Position numbers and translations under genes: made by a program
The notes under the pieces: model-generated
Databases searched by the model: none
Told to the model about the DNA's origin: nothing
Seen by the model: the letters and a program-made list of their open reading frames with translations, nothing else
In this document: in pieces, positions 34,737 through 44,680 of the stretch
How positions within the stretch are numbered: position 1 is the stretch's first letter
Layout: each line of letters starts with the position of its first letter
Assembly: GCA_917880885.1 (NCBI GenBank)
Contig: OU862906.1
Location: 58,074,665 to 58,138,664 of the forward strand
Reading direction: 5' to 3'
DNA: 64,000 bases
Source of the DNA: Limnephilus marmoratus
Taxonomy: Eukaryota; Arthropoda; Insecta; Trichoptera; Limnephilidae

Positions 34737-35408
34737 GTGAGTCGTGCGTGTAGTTGCGAATTGTATCATCACAAAACCATCACTCAAACAAACCCGAGCA
34801 CGTCAGCTCTAAGTTGGTTCATGTTCCTGTTGCCATTGTACAATGTTCCTATTGCCATTGTACAAATGTTCCTGCGGCACCTTGCAAATGTTCCTGTTGC
34901 CATTGTACAAATGTTCCTGCGGCACCTTGCAAATGTTCCTGTTGCCATTGTACAAATGTTCCTGCGGCATCTCGCAAATGTTCCTGTTGCCATTGTACAA
35001 ATGTTCCTGCGGCATCTCGCAAATGTTCCTGTTGCCATTGTACAAATGTTCCTGTTGCATCTTGCAAATGTTCCAGCTGCACCTTGCAAATTGCTCTGTT
35101 GCCACCATGCCAATGCTCCTGTGCCTTTGCGCAAATAACAATACCAACGATTGTTCACACAACAATCCCACTGTATACAAACCAGTGTACCAACCACCAT
35201 CACAACAACGGCTGTCATGCACACAAACCACCTCCTCTATAAAGGACCAACCACCAATTACAATTCCGCTCTCCAGTACCTCAATGACGTCATACTGGCC
35301 CACCCACAGGATCCGGAAGCAGCTATCTTTTTGACCTCTGTGACAGGTAGAACCCTCTCCACCACCAAGAAGCCTCATCCTGCGTTCTCTTCTTCGTGTT
35401 TTCTTTAA
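34737..35408 (+). other. Open frames over and after the 45-bp array, coding status doubtful
   Basis: Three overlapping frames stay open here because of the 45-bp period: 34754-35242 (162 codons, no ATG at its 5' end, Cys/His-rich), 34737-35138 and 34843-35334 (both hydrophobic/Cys-rich). A further frame, 35151-35408, reads YLNDVILAHPQDPEAAIF. None matches a family I know. The Cys spacing (C.C.CHC) comes from the DNA repeat and does not resemble a CCHC zinc knuckle. If the element encodes anything, this is the most open part of its interior, but I cannot support a gene. Confidence 0.3.
34815..35100 (+). repeat. 45-bp tandem array, about six units
   Basis: AAATGTTCCTGTTGCC recurs at 34886, 34931, 34976 and 35021, with flanking degenerate units. 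Each 45-bp unit is itself two related 22-23-bp halves (ATGTTCCTGTTGCCATTGTAC and ATGTTCCTGCGGCA.CTTGC). The period is 15 codons, so all frames stay open. One gives a Cys-rich 15-residue repeat (CSCCHCTNVPAAPCK), another MFLLPLYKCSCGTLQ. Confidence 0.93.
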
Positions 35409-35867
35409 GGCCCTAGTGTTCCTTGAGTGTAATCTCAAACGGGCCAGGTTACTGTGACAAAGTAACCGTGTAACTTCAGTGCAACGTCCCAACACCCCAA
35501 ACATCCTACGCAAACCACGCTACGCAAACATAGCTCACAGACCAATGATACAATTAGAGTCATTTTTTTTCTATCACTCCATAACCCTTGTACCTTTCTC
35601 CAACAGGTCCTTGTTTATATTTATGTATGTCACTGCTCTTTCTTGTTCATTCATGTATAATTCCTTGTTCACCATGCTTTTTTCTCTTTTGTTTTTGTTT
35701 CTACTATTTTGTAGCTAGCAACCTTTTTTTCTCTCTCTCTCCTTTTTTCTCTTAAATTTTTTTTTTTTTTTTTTGTTTTGTTTTGGCACAAGTGCTAGAA
35801 GGGTAAGAGGATTTCTTAGCCCTACTGCTCCATTACCACGTCGCTTTTTTTGCGGCGAGGGGGGAAG

Positions 35868-36537
35868 TGTTACGTAACAGAATCGGCTCCCGAGCGGAAG
35901 GTTAAGTGAATCGTCCCCACTACACGTGCCGACCGTTTCCTCTCCCCGCACCGCGCGACCACCCCGCGTCAGGCGCGAAGCGCCGGGCGGCCCGCCGGCC
36001 GCCTTCCTTCGCTAGCTCTCGGCCAAGCAACTGGCTACGCGCGATTTGCGCTGTTTGTGCTCCACGATATTAACTCCGCGATGTATTGTTTGCAATTGTG
36101 TTGTGAACGGAATCCAGAAAAGATGGCAGACCACGCATCTAGCTATGTGAGTACCAACTCGCTTCCTCCCCCCCACCGTGTGCTTTGAACCGTTTGTAAC
36201 TTCATTTAAACGCATAGAGAGAGGGAGAAATCCTCGTTAGGTCAGTAGGGTAGTTTAACTTGTGTTTTGTGCCGACACTGGCCGTATGTGTATCACCCTG
36301 TTCTGTTTATTGAATAAACCCTTTAAATGCAAATACTGTGTACTGATTGAAGAGGGAGTCCCGGGGATTTTGAGGAGAGGAGGGGAAGGAAGAATTGACC
36401 AAGCGAACCACTGGCACTCGCCCTGTTTTTTTAGGAGGAATCATGTTCGAGCCGGTTTGAGCTAACCGACGGCTGTTATTGTGTGTGTTTTACAGGAATA
36501 GGGCCTGGGGTAGGCCGCAGCAGCAGCGCCCCCAGCA
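35868..36537 (+). repeat. 3' LTR (670 bp)
   Basis: Direct copy of the 5' LTR at a constant 7151-bp offset with no indel. I noticed no substitutions by eye. It is followed by CCAT, matching the bases before the 5' LTR. Confidence 0.92.
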
Positions 36538-36541
36538 CCAT

Positions 36542-38101
36542 AGAAATATATTCTTATTATAACCTACGTTAAAGATACGTCTTAAAGACGTAAGTTTAAA
36601 AGTGTATATTATTTGACATATTATCATACTTAAACAGTTTTAAAGGCAGTTGAATAATTAGTTTAGGGTTTTGTACTTTAAATAAAACCAAAATAATTTA
36701 AAAAATAACAAAATGCTAAACCTCTTACAAATCGACAATAAACTATTAAGTTTTTTTTTTAATTAAAAATAATGTTTTATTTTATGTCTAAATCGTATTA
36801 TTTTTATATGCTACAAAAGTTTGATTGCTAATCAGTCGTTATACTTAAAAGTAATATGAAAATAAATTTTTTGTTCGCCAAATCACATTTATAAGAACAA
36901 GTCCGAAAGTTACACAAAAGATAATCATACAACTTTCGAACGTATGGTGACGTATTTCTCCGTCTTTATTGTATTCACCGTGGTGACAGAGCCACCCCGG
37001 GTAAGCTCTGCTCGGCAACGAGCGAACTGAGATAGGCAGTGCGCTATGTGGCGAAATAAAAAAAAAAGATACCAACACTTGTGTCTCGCTTACGTAGCAA
37101 AGACGTAGATTATCTTTCTAGGGTTAAATGTAATAATTGTTTATGTTCCACGTAATATCAGCAGACTGAGATTGGACTATCCTCCCGGTCCTGCCGGATT
37201 AAGAACTTAATTAAAACAAATTAAACGTCCACCATCTTGAAATGAGAACGGTAATTGGAAAAACAAATACAGATACACATAATGCGAAACGGTCGAGATA
37301 AAACATGACTTCGGACGCAGGTAAGAAATACTAACAAGAAATTAATCCGGCAAATGAGAAACAATCCGACAAATACTTACCCAAATAATACTCCTTTGAT
37401 TTTGGTACCAAAGCTTTATAATAATATTTATGGGTTTATAATTGTCTGTTGAACAATATTTAATTGAAAAACCCACTGGCTCCAGATGTTGGCAGTCTGT
37501 TAGTATTATATTACCTTTGCGCCAAAAACTTATATTTTGGAAGCAGTAACTCAGCGTTGGTATAACTTGACCCAATGGGAATTAATGCCTGTCTTTGATG
37601 GTCACATTTTTAAACAGTGCGATTTCGTTGCCCAATTTCACCCCGAGACAAAATTACCCCACTTCAAAGATCCGACTGAACCTTGGACTGAAAAATCTAG
37701 AATTATAAAAGAATTCTAGCTAGCATAGCCATGTAGTAAAAAGGCTTGAATTCAATCGCAAAAGCTTCAAATTAAGAGTGTTTACGATATATATCTTTGA
37801 ATTTTGCGCTCGTTGCTTGATTGTTGGATCGGTCGGATTGGGAAATTCGGCCGGTTAAGTGCGGTCGACTAGCGTTACACCTTGAGTTAATGTAATATTC
37901 AATTATTTCTAAGGGTTTTGAGGCGGCCGCGGTTTGAATATAAACCCGAGTTGATCACTTCAAATGACACTGAGTAGGCCATTGTCGAACGGTCATATTT
38001 CATCAATTATCAGAGTGGAGCTAAGATTAGAAGGCGAATGAAAGTCAAAGGTGACTGGTCACACTAACTTAAGTAATATCACCGGAAAATCGTTGCTATC
38101 A
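36542..38101. other. Stretch without recognised gene
   Basis: A 60-codon frame at 37537-37719 (PVFDGHIFKQCDFVAQFHPE) has unusually ordinary amino-acid composition for this window but lacks an ATG at its 5' end and matches nothing I recognise. It could be an exon or a transposon scrap. Confidence 0.4.
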
Positions 38102-38269
38102 TCAATATATATTATAAAAGAAAGTCCAAAAAAGCGTGCGGAACGCAAAAACTCAGAAACGAGTGCCGGTATGATCAAGAGAGTTATATGGTATGGTAGA
38201 TCTCTATCCGCCCTAGGGAATAAGGGTATTCGTTTTTACCTAAAGGTCTTACTTTTGAAGATATAAGGG

Positions 38270-39900
38270 CTGGAAGTTCTAAGAAGACTCTAGAATTTTC
38301 AAGAAGAGTCTGGAAGATTCCGGAAACTTCTAGAAAATTCGATAAAACTCTGGAATGTTCTGGAAGAAATGGAGGAGTATGTTAGCGAATCTAGAAGGTT
38401 CCGGAAAGTTCAAGAAGGTTCGATAAAGCTGTAGAAAGTTCTGAAAGGAGTGGAGGAGTGTGTCGGTGTGTCTAGAAGGTTCCGGAAAATTCTAGAAGGT
38501 TCCATAAAGCTGTGGGAAGTCCTATAAGGTTCGATAGGGCTGTATAAAGTTCTGGAATGAGTGGCGGAGTATGTCGGTAAGTCTAGATGGTTTCGAAAAG
38601 TTCAAGAAGGTTCGGTAAAGTTGTGGAAAGTTCTGAAAGGAATAGTGGTATATGTCGGTGGGTATAGAAGTTTCCGGAATGTTCTACAAGGTTCGTAGAA
38701 AGTTCTAGAAGGTTCCGCAAGGCTGTAGAAAGTTCTAGAAGGAGTGGAGGAGTATTTTGGTGTACGTAGAAGGTTCCGAAAAATTCTTGAAGATTCCACA
38801 AAGCTGTAAGAATTTCTAGAAGGTTCGATAAAGCCGTGCAAAGTACTGGAAGGAGTGGCGGAGTAAGTCGGTGAGTCTAGAATGTTACGGAAAGTTCTAG
38901 AAGGTTCGATAAAATTGTACAAAGTTCTGAAACAAATGGTGGAATATGTCGGTGGGTTTAGAAGTTTCCGGAAAGTTCTAGAAGGTTCGATAAAACTGTG
39001 GAAAGTTCTAGAAGGTTACGTAAAGCTGTAGAAAGTTCTGATAGGAGTGGAGGAGTGTGTTGGTGTGTCTAGAAGGTCCCAAAAAATTCTAGAAGGTTCC
39101 ATAAAGCTGTAGGAAGTCCTAGAAGGTTCGATAGGGCTGTACAAAGTTCTGAAAGGAGTGGCGGAGTATGTCGGTGACTATAGAAGGTTCGATAAATCTA
39201 TAGAAAATTCTGGAAGGAGTGGCGGAATATGTCGGTGAGTCTAGAAGGTTCCGAAAAGTTTTACAAGTTTCCATAAAGGTATAGAAAGTTCTATAAGGAG
39301 TGGCGGAGTACGTCGGTGATTCTAGAAGATAAAGTTTCATAAGGTTCGATAAAGCTGCAAAAAGTTCTGAAGGGAGTGGCGGAATATGTCGGTGGATCTA
39401 GAATATTCCAGAAAGTTTTAAAAGGTTTCATAGAGCTGTACAAAATTCTGGAAAGCATGATGGAATATGTCAGTAGGTCTAGAAGGTTCCAGAAAGTTCT
39501 ATAAGGTTCGATAAAGCTATAAGAAGTTCTGGAAGGAGTTACGGAACACGTCAGTGAGTTGAGAAGGTAAGTTCTACAAGGTTCTGTAAAGCTGTAGAAA
39601 GTTCTGGGAGGAGTGTCGTGAGTCTAGAAGTTTCCGAAAAGTTCTACAAGGGTTCAATAAAGCTGTAGAAAATTCTATAAGGAGTGGCAAAGTATTTTGG
39701 TGAGTGTAGAAAGTTCCGAAAATTTCAAGAAATTTCGATAAAGCTGTAGAAAGTTCGGGAAGGAGTGGCGGAGTACGTCGGTGAGTCTACAAAGTTCCTG
39801 AGTTCTAGAAGGTTCGATAAAGCTGTAGAAAGTTCTGGAAGGAGTTACGGAATACATCAGTGAGTTTAGAAGGTTCCGGAAAGTTCTAGAAGTTTGGATA
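38270..39900 (+). promoter_or_regulatory. Heat-shock-element array, ~17 irregular units of 63-111 bp
   Basis: The repeated theme is tctaGAAggTTCcgGAA followed by agTTCtaGAAggTTC, ending in GGAGTGGCGGAGTATGTCGGTG. At 38394-38421 six inverted nGAAn pentamers are contiguous and perfect (GAA/TTC starts at 38394, 38399, 38404, 38409, 38414, 38419). Most other units retain three to five. Known biology: trimeric HSF binds three or more contiguous inverted nGAAn units and binds extended arrays cooperatively. Whether HSF binds this array in vivo is inference. Confidence 0.75.
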
Positions 39901-40149
39901 ATTATATTATTAAAAAAATAATTTGCATGCCGCTAAAGCTCAAAGACGAGTTCTGGTACGATAACGGGAGTTATATTGTGTGGTAGCCCCCTATCCTTCA
40001 TCCACGAAGAAAGTTCCCATTCTTACCTTAAGGGCTTGCTTTTAAAGATATAAGGGCTGGAAGTTTGGCTCCGTTGAAATTTCTAGAACAGTTCAAAAAT
40101 TCCAGAGTATTCTTGAGCATTCCACCACATTCCAGAACATCTCGAAACA

Positions 40150-40167
40150 TTCTGGAATGTTCGAGAA
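40150..40167 (+). promoter_or_regulatory. Perfect four-unit heat shock element
   Basis: TTCtgGAAtgTTCgaGAA has four contiguous, perfectly spaced pentamers. It lies about 160 bp upstream of a TATA box in the same element. Confidence 0.75.
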
Positions 40168-40307
40168 TAGGATGGAACTTCAGGAACATACTGGAATAGC
40201 CCAGATCATTATGGAACATTCCAGAATACTCCTGAATGTTGTGGAATGATCTGGAATATTATTCTGTAACATTTGATTTTTTTTTGTATGGGGATATCCA
40301 TATGGGG

Positions 40308-40367
40308 TATATAAAGTAAGATCCGTCGTGGATTCGAACGTCAATTCAATCTCACATCAACTCCATG
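40308..40367 (+). promoter_or_regulatory. Candidate hsp-like core promoter within the Helitron-like element
   Basis: TATATAAAG at 40308-40316 is followed 33 bp downstream (TATAAA start to A) by TCAATTCAAT (40341), which approximates an arthropod initiator. An ATG lies at 40365. HSE-rich DNA lies on both sides. The AATTCAAT cap-site context resembles the start of insect hsp70 leaders as I remember them. The frame from the ATG is short, so no product is proposed. Confidence 0.5.
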
Positions 40368-40631
40368 AGTGATGTCGGACACCCCAGTCAGAGTATTTGA
40401 GAGCATTCCACAACGTTCCAGAACATCCCGGAACATTCTGGAAAATTGTGGAATGTTCGAGAATAGGGAATCGGGAACATCAATGTGAAACATTCCAGAA
40501 CACTCTCGAATGTTTTTCTGAGCGAAGCCGGGTAACCCAGCTAGTTAAAAATAATGCATCCACCAACAATTTTTAAGAATGTCTAAAATGTTTCATAATG
40601 CACGATAATAAACCGCTGGTAATCAGGAAAT

Positions 40632-40985
40632 CTATCTGGGTATGGGTACCGCCGCCCCAGGAACAATTTATTGGATAACCAACACCTCTACCATAGGTCG
40701 CCCCAAGTAGTTCGCTACATTTGGTGACTTAGCAGGGGTGTCCGGGTTCATGGGTGAGTTTTGTCCGGGTCTGGGTGGCAGATGCGTCTGCCCACCAGCG
40801 GTGAGTCCATTTGTCTTCTCTAGACCTACTCTTCTACTAGACGTACTAACATCGCCTTGCACCGCAGTGTGAGGGATGGATTCATACGTTCGTCACTCCT
40901 GGACACACTGACCCCCAGATTCCTGCTCGCCCCTCATACCCTTTTCCTTCCCAGAACTTCCACTCCTTCCTTTCTTAAAAATATT
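40632..40985 (+). repeat. Family-1 repeat, 3'-truncated copy
   Basis: It starts at GGGTACCGCCGCCCC and runs through CATAGGTCGCCCCAAGTAG, CCTTGCACCGCAGTG and CCTTTCTTAAAAATA. It ends before the hairpin and A tail, unlike the 56.7-kb copy, which keeps only that end. Confidence 0.8.
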
Positions 40986-42545
40986 AGCTGTCATAAAAAT
41001 CAAAATGAAAAACTAACAGAATTTAATAATACCATTATTAATTAATTTTAAGTAAAGGCACAATTCACTTCATCTTAACTGTTCATCACATGGAAACCTA
41101 TGTTCAGACGTTCTCTAGGACCGCAAGGGCACAATACAATATTGTTACATTTAACCACTATTATTATTAAAGTTTTGCAAAAAACTTTCGCCATTGCTTA
41201 GGAATAATGGCTGGCATGATATCAGACTATACCAGCGCCAACGGCTGAATCGAGCATTTCAGATTAACTGCCATTGAGAAAGGTTAATTATTGCTCTAAA
41301 TTAATACCCAGCAAATCTTTTGATAAAACTATGTCGAATCTAAAGGGTGAGCATGTATGTACATCAAATACCTAGTAAACGAAAAGGCAAGGGACCCATT
41401 ATGTTACCTTTGATAAATCAATGTCCCTTTGTCATTTACCTTTTTGTTATTTACTTAATAAGGGAGGTTGGGAGAGTAAAAATGTTACACACAAGGAATA
41501 ATTCATAAAATGATATGTTTTTTCGATAAATACATAAAATAAAGCCCACACATAAAGCCGACGTGAATATGTCGGAATTGACAGAATCCTTACGGAGTAA
41601 ATTGTTCGGAATAACTGTTTTACGAGAAGGGTGTCTTTCTATAGGAGACGCCACAAAGGTTAAGGAAGAAAAATAACGGAAGAGAGCGTAGAAAGAACGG
41701 AAGAAATGTGTACTAAAGAAAAGAGCATTCAAATACCGTCAAGCGAAATATTTGCAATTTCAATTAAGGCAGTCTCTTTGGTAGTCGGCTCCCCAGAGCT
41801 AGAAAGATGCTATGCCCGGCCTCGGCCGCAGGGAAAATGCCCTTTCTGGTATTGAATCAAAAGTCAATTACTTACAGGCTTGCAACGTTGCCGATGAAGT
41901 GTCCGCTTGCGACATTTTCCTTTTCACTGTATTTTGAAGCGCTATTACTTGGAAAAATAAACGATTTCAAAGCCAGGTTCACAGTTGAGCGGCGAGGAAG
42001 GTTGAATTTCTCGTGCTTGATTTGACAAGAAAAATAATTTTGTTTTTTCAGTCACTGACTGAGTTCAGTCTACAAAAAAATTAAGAGCTATTCTTCTAAA
42101 AGATGCTGCTTAATTTTTAGAATCCTTATTACTCGTAGGTACGTATATTTAGCATGAGAAATTGTCTTGTTCCGTCTCGTAGACACAAAAGTTTTCTGTT
42201 TAACATGAGTTTCTGAACTTTGTATTTACTTAGGTAGCTACTGTATTTTGGTAAGAAGTTATTCATCAGTCATCAGTAATGACTGTTATTGTTGATTTTG
42301 TATTCTAATCAAATATTCAATAGAACAAATAGTTCATTATAACATTCAAACTAAATATGGAAAAATCAATTTCTCCATTTATGAATAAAACTTTGTAACT
42401 AATTAACCACAACACCATTTCCACAGCAGAAAGAGGTGAGACGCCACATAGTTCTACCATGGAGCGCACTCCTTACTTTATTCAATTTTGTACTTAATTT
42501 CAAACATAATCTTCTGTTGTTCTGACCGTTACGCATTTGCATGAC
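40986..42545. other. Stretch without recognised gene
   Basis: Open frames at minus 41732-41451 (93 codons) and plus 41807-42025 (72 codons, starts ATG, LVLNQKSITYRLATLPMK) are unrecognised. The latter's composition is less AT-driven than most here, so a decayed exon or element fragment cannot be excluded. Confidence 0.4.
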
Positions 42546-42604
42546 TCGACTCAAGTATTAATTGTTTTTGTGTTTAATTCGTAGAACTCCATTGTAATTT
42601 TCAG

Positions 42605-43256
42605 AAAATTTAATTGAAATTAAATTTGATAATGTTATTATCGAGTTCTACAAGCATTTAAGAATGTATTTTAGTTACAGCTGTTTCGACTTGTAAGGTC
42701 ATTTTCAAACTGTGGTGAAGCCACTTACGGACGACTTATTTATAATATTTTAAATGTCAATTTTTGAAGGTGTCTAAATTTATTTATTACCAGTTAACCC
42801 AATTTGCAGAGACACTCATTGAGAGAGTGATTATGTGGGATTCAGAATCTTTCCCTTTGGTTTCCTTTGCACTAAGTGAAAGGGTTTTCTTAATTGATTT
42901 ATAATGGCTATGACTATATTATATAATGCACTTAAATGTGTCATAGCAAAAACGTCATTCTAAATCAATTAAGAAAACCCTTTCACTTAGTGCAAGGGAA
43001 ACCAAAGGGAAAGATTCCGATTCCCACATAATCACTCTCTCAATTCGTGTTTCTGCAAATTGGGTTAACTGGTAATAAATCAATTTAGACACCTTCAAAA
43101 ATTGACATTTAAAATATTATAAATAAGTCGTCCGTAAGTGGCTTCACCACAGTTTGAAAATGGCCTTACAAGTCGAAACAGCTGTAACTAAAATGCATTC
43201 TAAAATACTTGCAGAACTCGATAACAACATTATTAAATTTAATTTTAATTAAATTT
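42605..43256. mobile_element. Foldback element with ~300-bp arms
   Basis: The left arm 42605-42904 and right arm about 42958-43256 are near-perfect inverses (for example TAGTTACAGCTGTTTCGACTT and its complement, and TTCACTTAGTGCAAGGGAAACC against its partner), separated by a loop of about 50 nt. Differences are scattered substitutions and a few single-base indels. A 12-bp direct repeat TCGACTCAAGTA lies outside at 42546-42557 and 43264-43275, and a run of seven A (43257-43263) sits directly before the right copy. It has no coding capacity. Confidence 0.9.
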
Positions 43257-43275
43257 AAAAAAATCGACTCAAGTA

Positions 43276-44279
43276 GTTACTACGGATTTACCTGATTATT
43301 AGAATTCTTCTTTGATCCGCTTTGCGTCCACATATTATACTATTGACACTCCTCTCACCGTACATTCACATTACATGTACTAACCCTAGCATTCTGGTTT
43401 GTAGTAAGGTCAAACGTGGTTTTAGATCGCATAATCCCAAGGGATCTCATTTTTCCTGCATTCAGTCCACTGCTTTCCTTCTTCTGTCAGTTCCGCGCTT
43501 AACTGACTTGTTGTAAAATTGGTATCAAAACTACAATAAACTTGTTCAAGCATTATATAAAACATATAAACTTTTATGGCAGTTGCGTTTGTCCTGAAAG
43601 ATGCCGCAAAATAAGAAAATTCTGCTAAGAACCAGACGTAAATATCACGTCCCAATGACCCTCAAATATAATAAAATAAATCTCAGGTAGAAGAGCCCGG
43701 CAAATTAGGCGGGTAAATGCCCTGGGAGAGTCAAAGAGGTGGCGAGGGACATAGGTAATTCAAATTCAGTGGGCGACGCGGAATCAAAGAGGGGAAAAGG
43801 AAAAACTAGGTCCACAATTCACGGGTGCAGGCGGTCGTGACTCGGGGACTGTCGAAAAGTGCCGAGGGAACACTTAGTCTATGATCAAAAAAGGTTTGTT
43901 GGTATCTACTATTGATTTAATGATATGAATAGCGAGGTGAAATATAATGATTTACATATGATCTATGTAGCTGGTACCTACTGATGTCATTATTTTCGCC
44001 AATAAAACACTATTTTAATGTTTTCAAAAACCGTTTTTTCAGTTTCTTTAGAAGTGGATATAATAATAATAACAATGATCATTATTCGAGAATGTGGGGA
44101 AGAAAGTGCAATCCCATAAATCGCACGAACAATATAGGTACATAGTTACATACAGGATTCAAGGAAGAACATATTGATAAATAAGAAAAAAAAAATAAAA
44201 CAAATAAACAAAGGAGAAAAAAAGAGATTCTTTTTTATTAAAAATGTAATATAAATAAATAATGAAAAAATTATTAAAT
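43276..44279. other. Stretch without recognised gene
   Basis: A GC-richer segment at 43690-43880 (GGCAAATTAGGCGGG, then GGTGCAGGCGGTCGTGACTC) stands out but matches nothing else here and holds no good frame. Confidence 0.5.
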
Positions 44280-44525
44280 AAAATAACATTCATTGGTCCA
44301 TCGCCATTGAAAGAAAAATTGTGGGGAACAATAACTTTCTCCAATATTCTTCGATGCTCGATTCTGAAGTCAGACATGGGATTCCAGAGAGTTTTCTGGA
44401 GTTGTTGATCCTTCCCCTCAGTCCAGCTAACCCTGGTTCTTACTAGAGTTGCGAATGCAGCAATTCGCCCTTCAACGTACATTGAGGAGGCACTGCAGTG
44501 CCTGGGAAGTCCGAACATCACACGC
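44280..44525 (-). pseudogene. LINE C-terminal scrap
   Basis: Reading down from 44521: MFGLPRHCSASSMYVEGRI..FATLVRTRV. The motif 'LPR.CSAS.M(F/Y)VE.R(V/I)..F..L.R' is typical of a conserved C-terminal segment of insect LINE RT proteins. Similarity fades after about 35 residues. It is head to head with the next fragment. Confidence 0.55.
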
Positions 44526-44544
44526 TATGCATTGTTATATTTAT

Positions 44545-44680
44545 ATTGCACCCAAAGCGAATCCATGGTTCCCCTTTTGAAATTGGCCCAGAGTTCGTAC
44601 GGAATAATCGTATGGGGAGGTACATACAATAACCATGTAATACCATTAGAAATTCCACAGAAAATCATTATTAATTTAAC
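44545..44680 (+). pseudogene. LINE RT C-terminal scrap, interrupted by SINE
   Basis: The plus frame reads LLKLAQSSYGIIVWGGTYNN, then PLEIPQKIII. It matches the 'YGI..WGG.y...l.PL...QK' segment that follows the RT catalytic core in Jockey/CR1-like elements and resembles the minus-strand LINE at the right edge of the window. It stops at 44680 where a SINE head begins. Confidence 0.6.

Larger units (their letters stand above)
28717..36537 (+). mobile_element. Complete LARD-like non-autonomous LTR retrotransposon
   Basis: Two direct 670-bp terminal repeats (28717-29386 and 35868-36537, offset 7151 throughout) begin TG and end CA, are flanked by a CCAT duplication (28713-28716 and 36538-36541), and read as identical to me. 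TGGCGTTCCC starts two bases after the left LTR, compatible with a tRNA primer-binding site. GAGGGGGGAAG (35857-35867) is a polypurine tract directly before the right LTR. The 6.48-kb interior shows no gag zinc knuckle, protease, RT, RNase H or integrase motif in any frame I could check. It contains three tandem-repeat arrays. This fits a large retrotransposon derivative dependent on another element's proteins. Orientation is set by the PBS/PPT order. Identical LTRs imply a recent insertion. Confidence 0.9.
38102..40544 (+). mobile_element. Helitron-like element carrying heat-shock-element arrays
   Basis: The 5' end TCAATATATATTATAAAAG starts at 38102 after an A. The 3' end GAGCGAAGCCGGGTAACCC-AGCTAG finishes at 40544 before a T, as for Helitron insertion between A and T. 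The interior consists of two related 5' modules (about 38130-38276 and 39935-40064, both ending GATATAAGGGCTGGAAGTT) each followed by long runs of alternating GAA and TTC at 5-bp spacing, the binding pattern of heat shock factor. The first array (38270-39900) has about 17 irregular units; the second (40070-40260 and 40395-40520) flanks a TATA-containing segment. No Rep/helicase coding is present, so movement would need an autonomous partner. Minus-strand frames rich in Ser/Phe/Pro across the array are artefacts. Confidence 0.7.

Noticed and set aside
34754..35242. Cys-rich zinc-finger or gag-like protein in the LTR element
   Set aside because: Spacing is set by the 45-bp DNA repeat and does not match CCHC knuckles; no ATG at its start. 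Kept only as a doubtful frame.
38583..39857. Ser/Thr/Phe-rich minus-strand repeat proteins
   Set aside because: They mirror the heat-shock-element array; frames are short, broken and repeat-driven.
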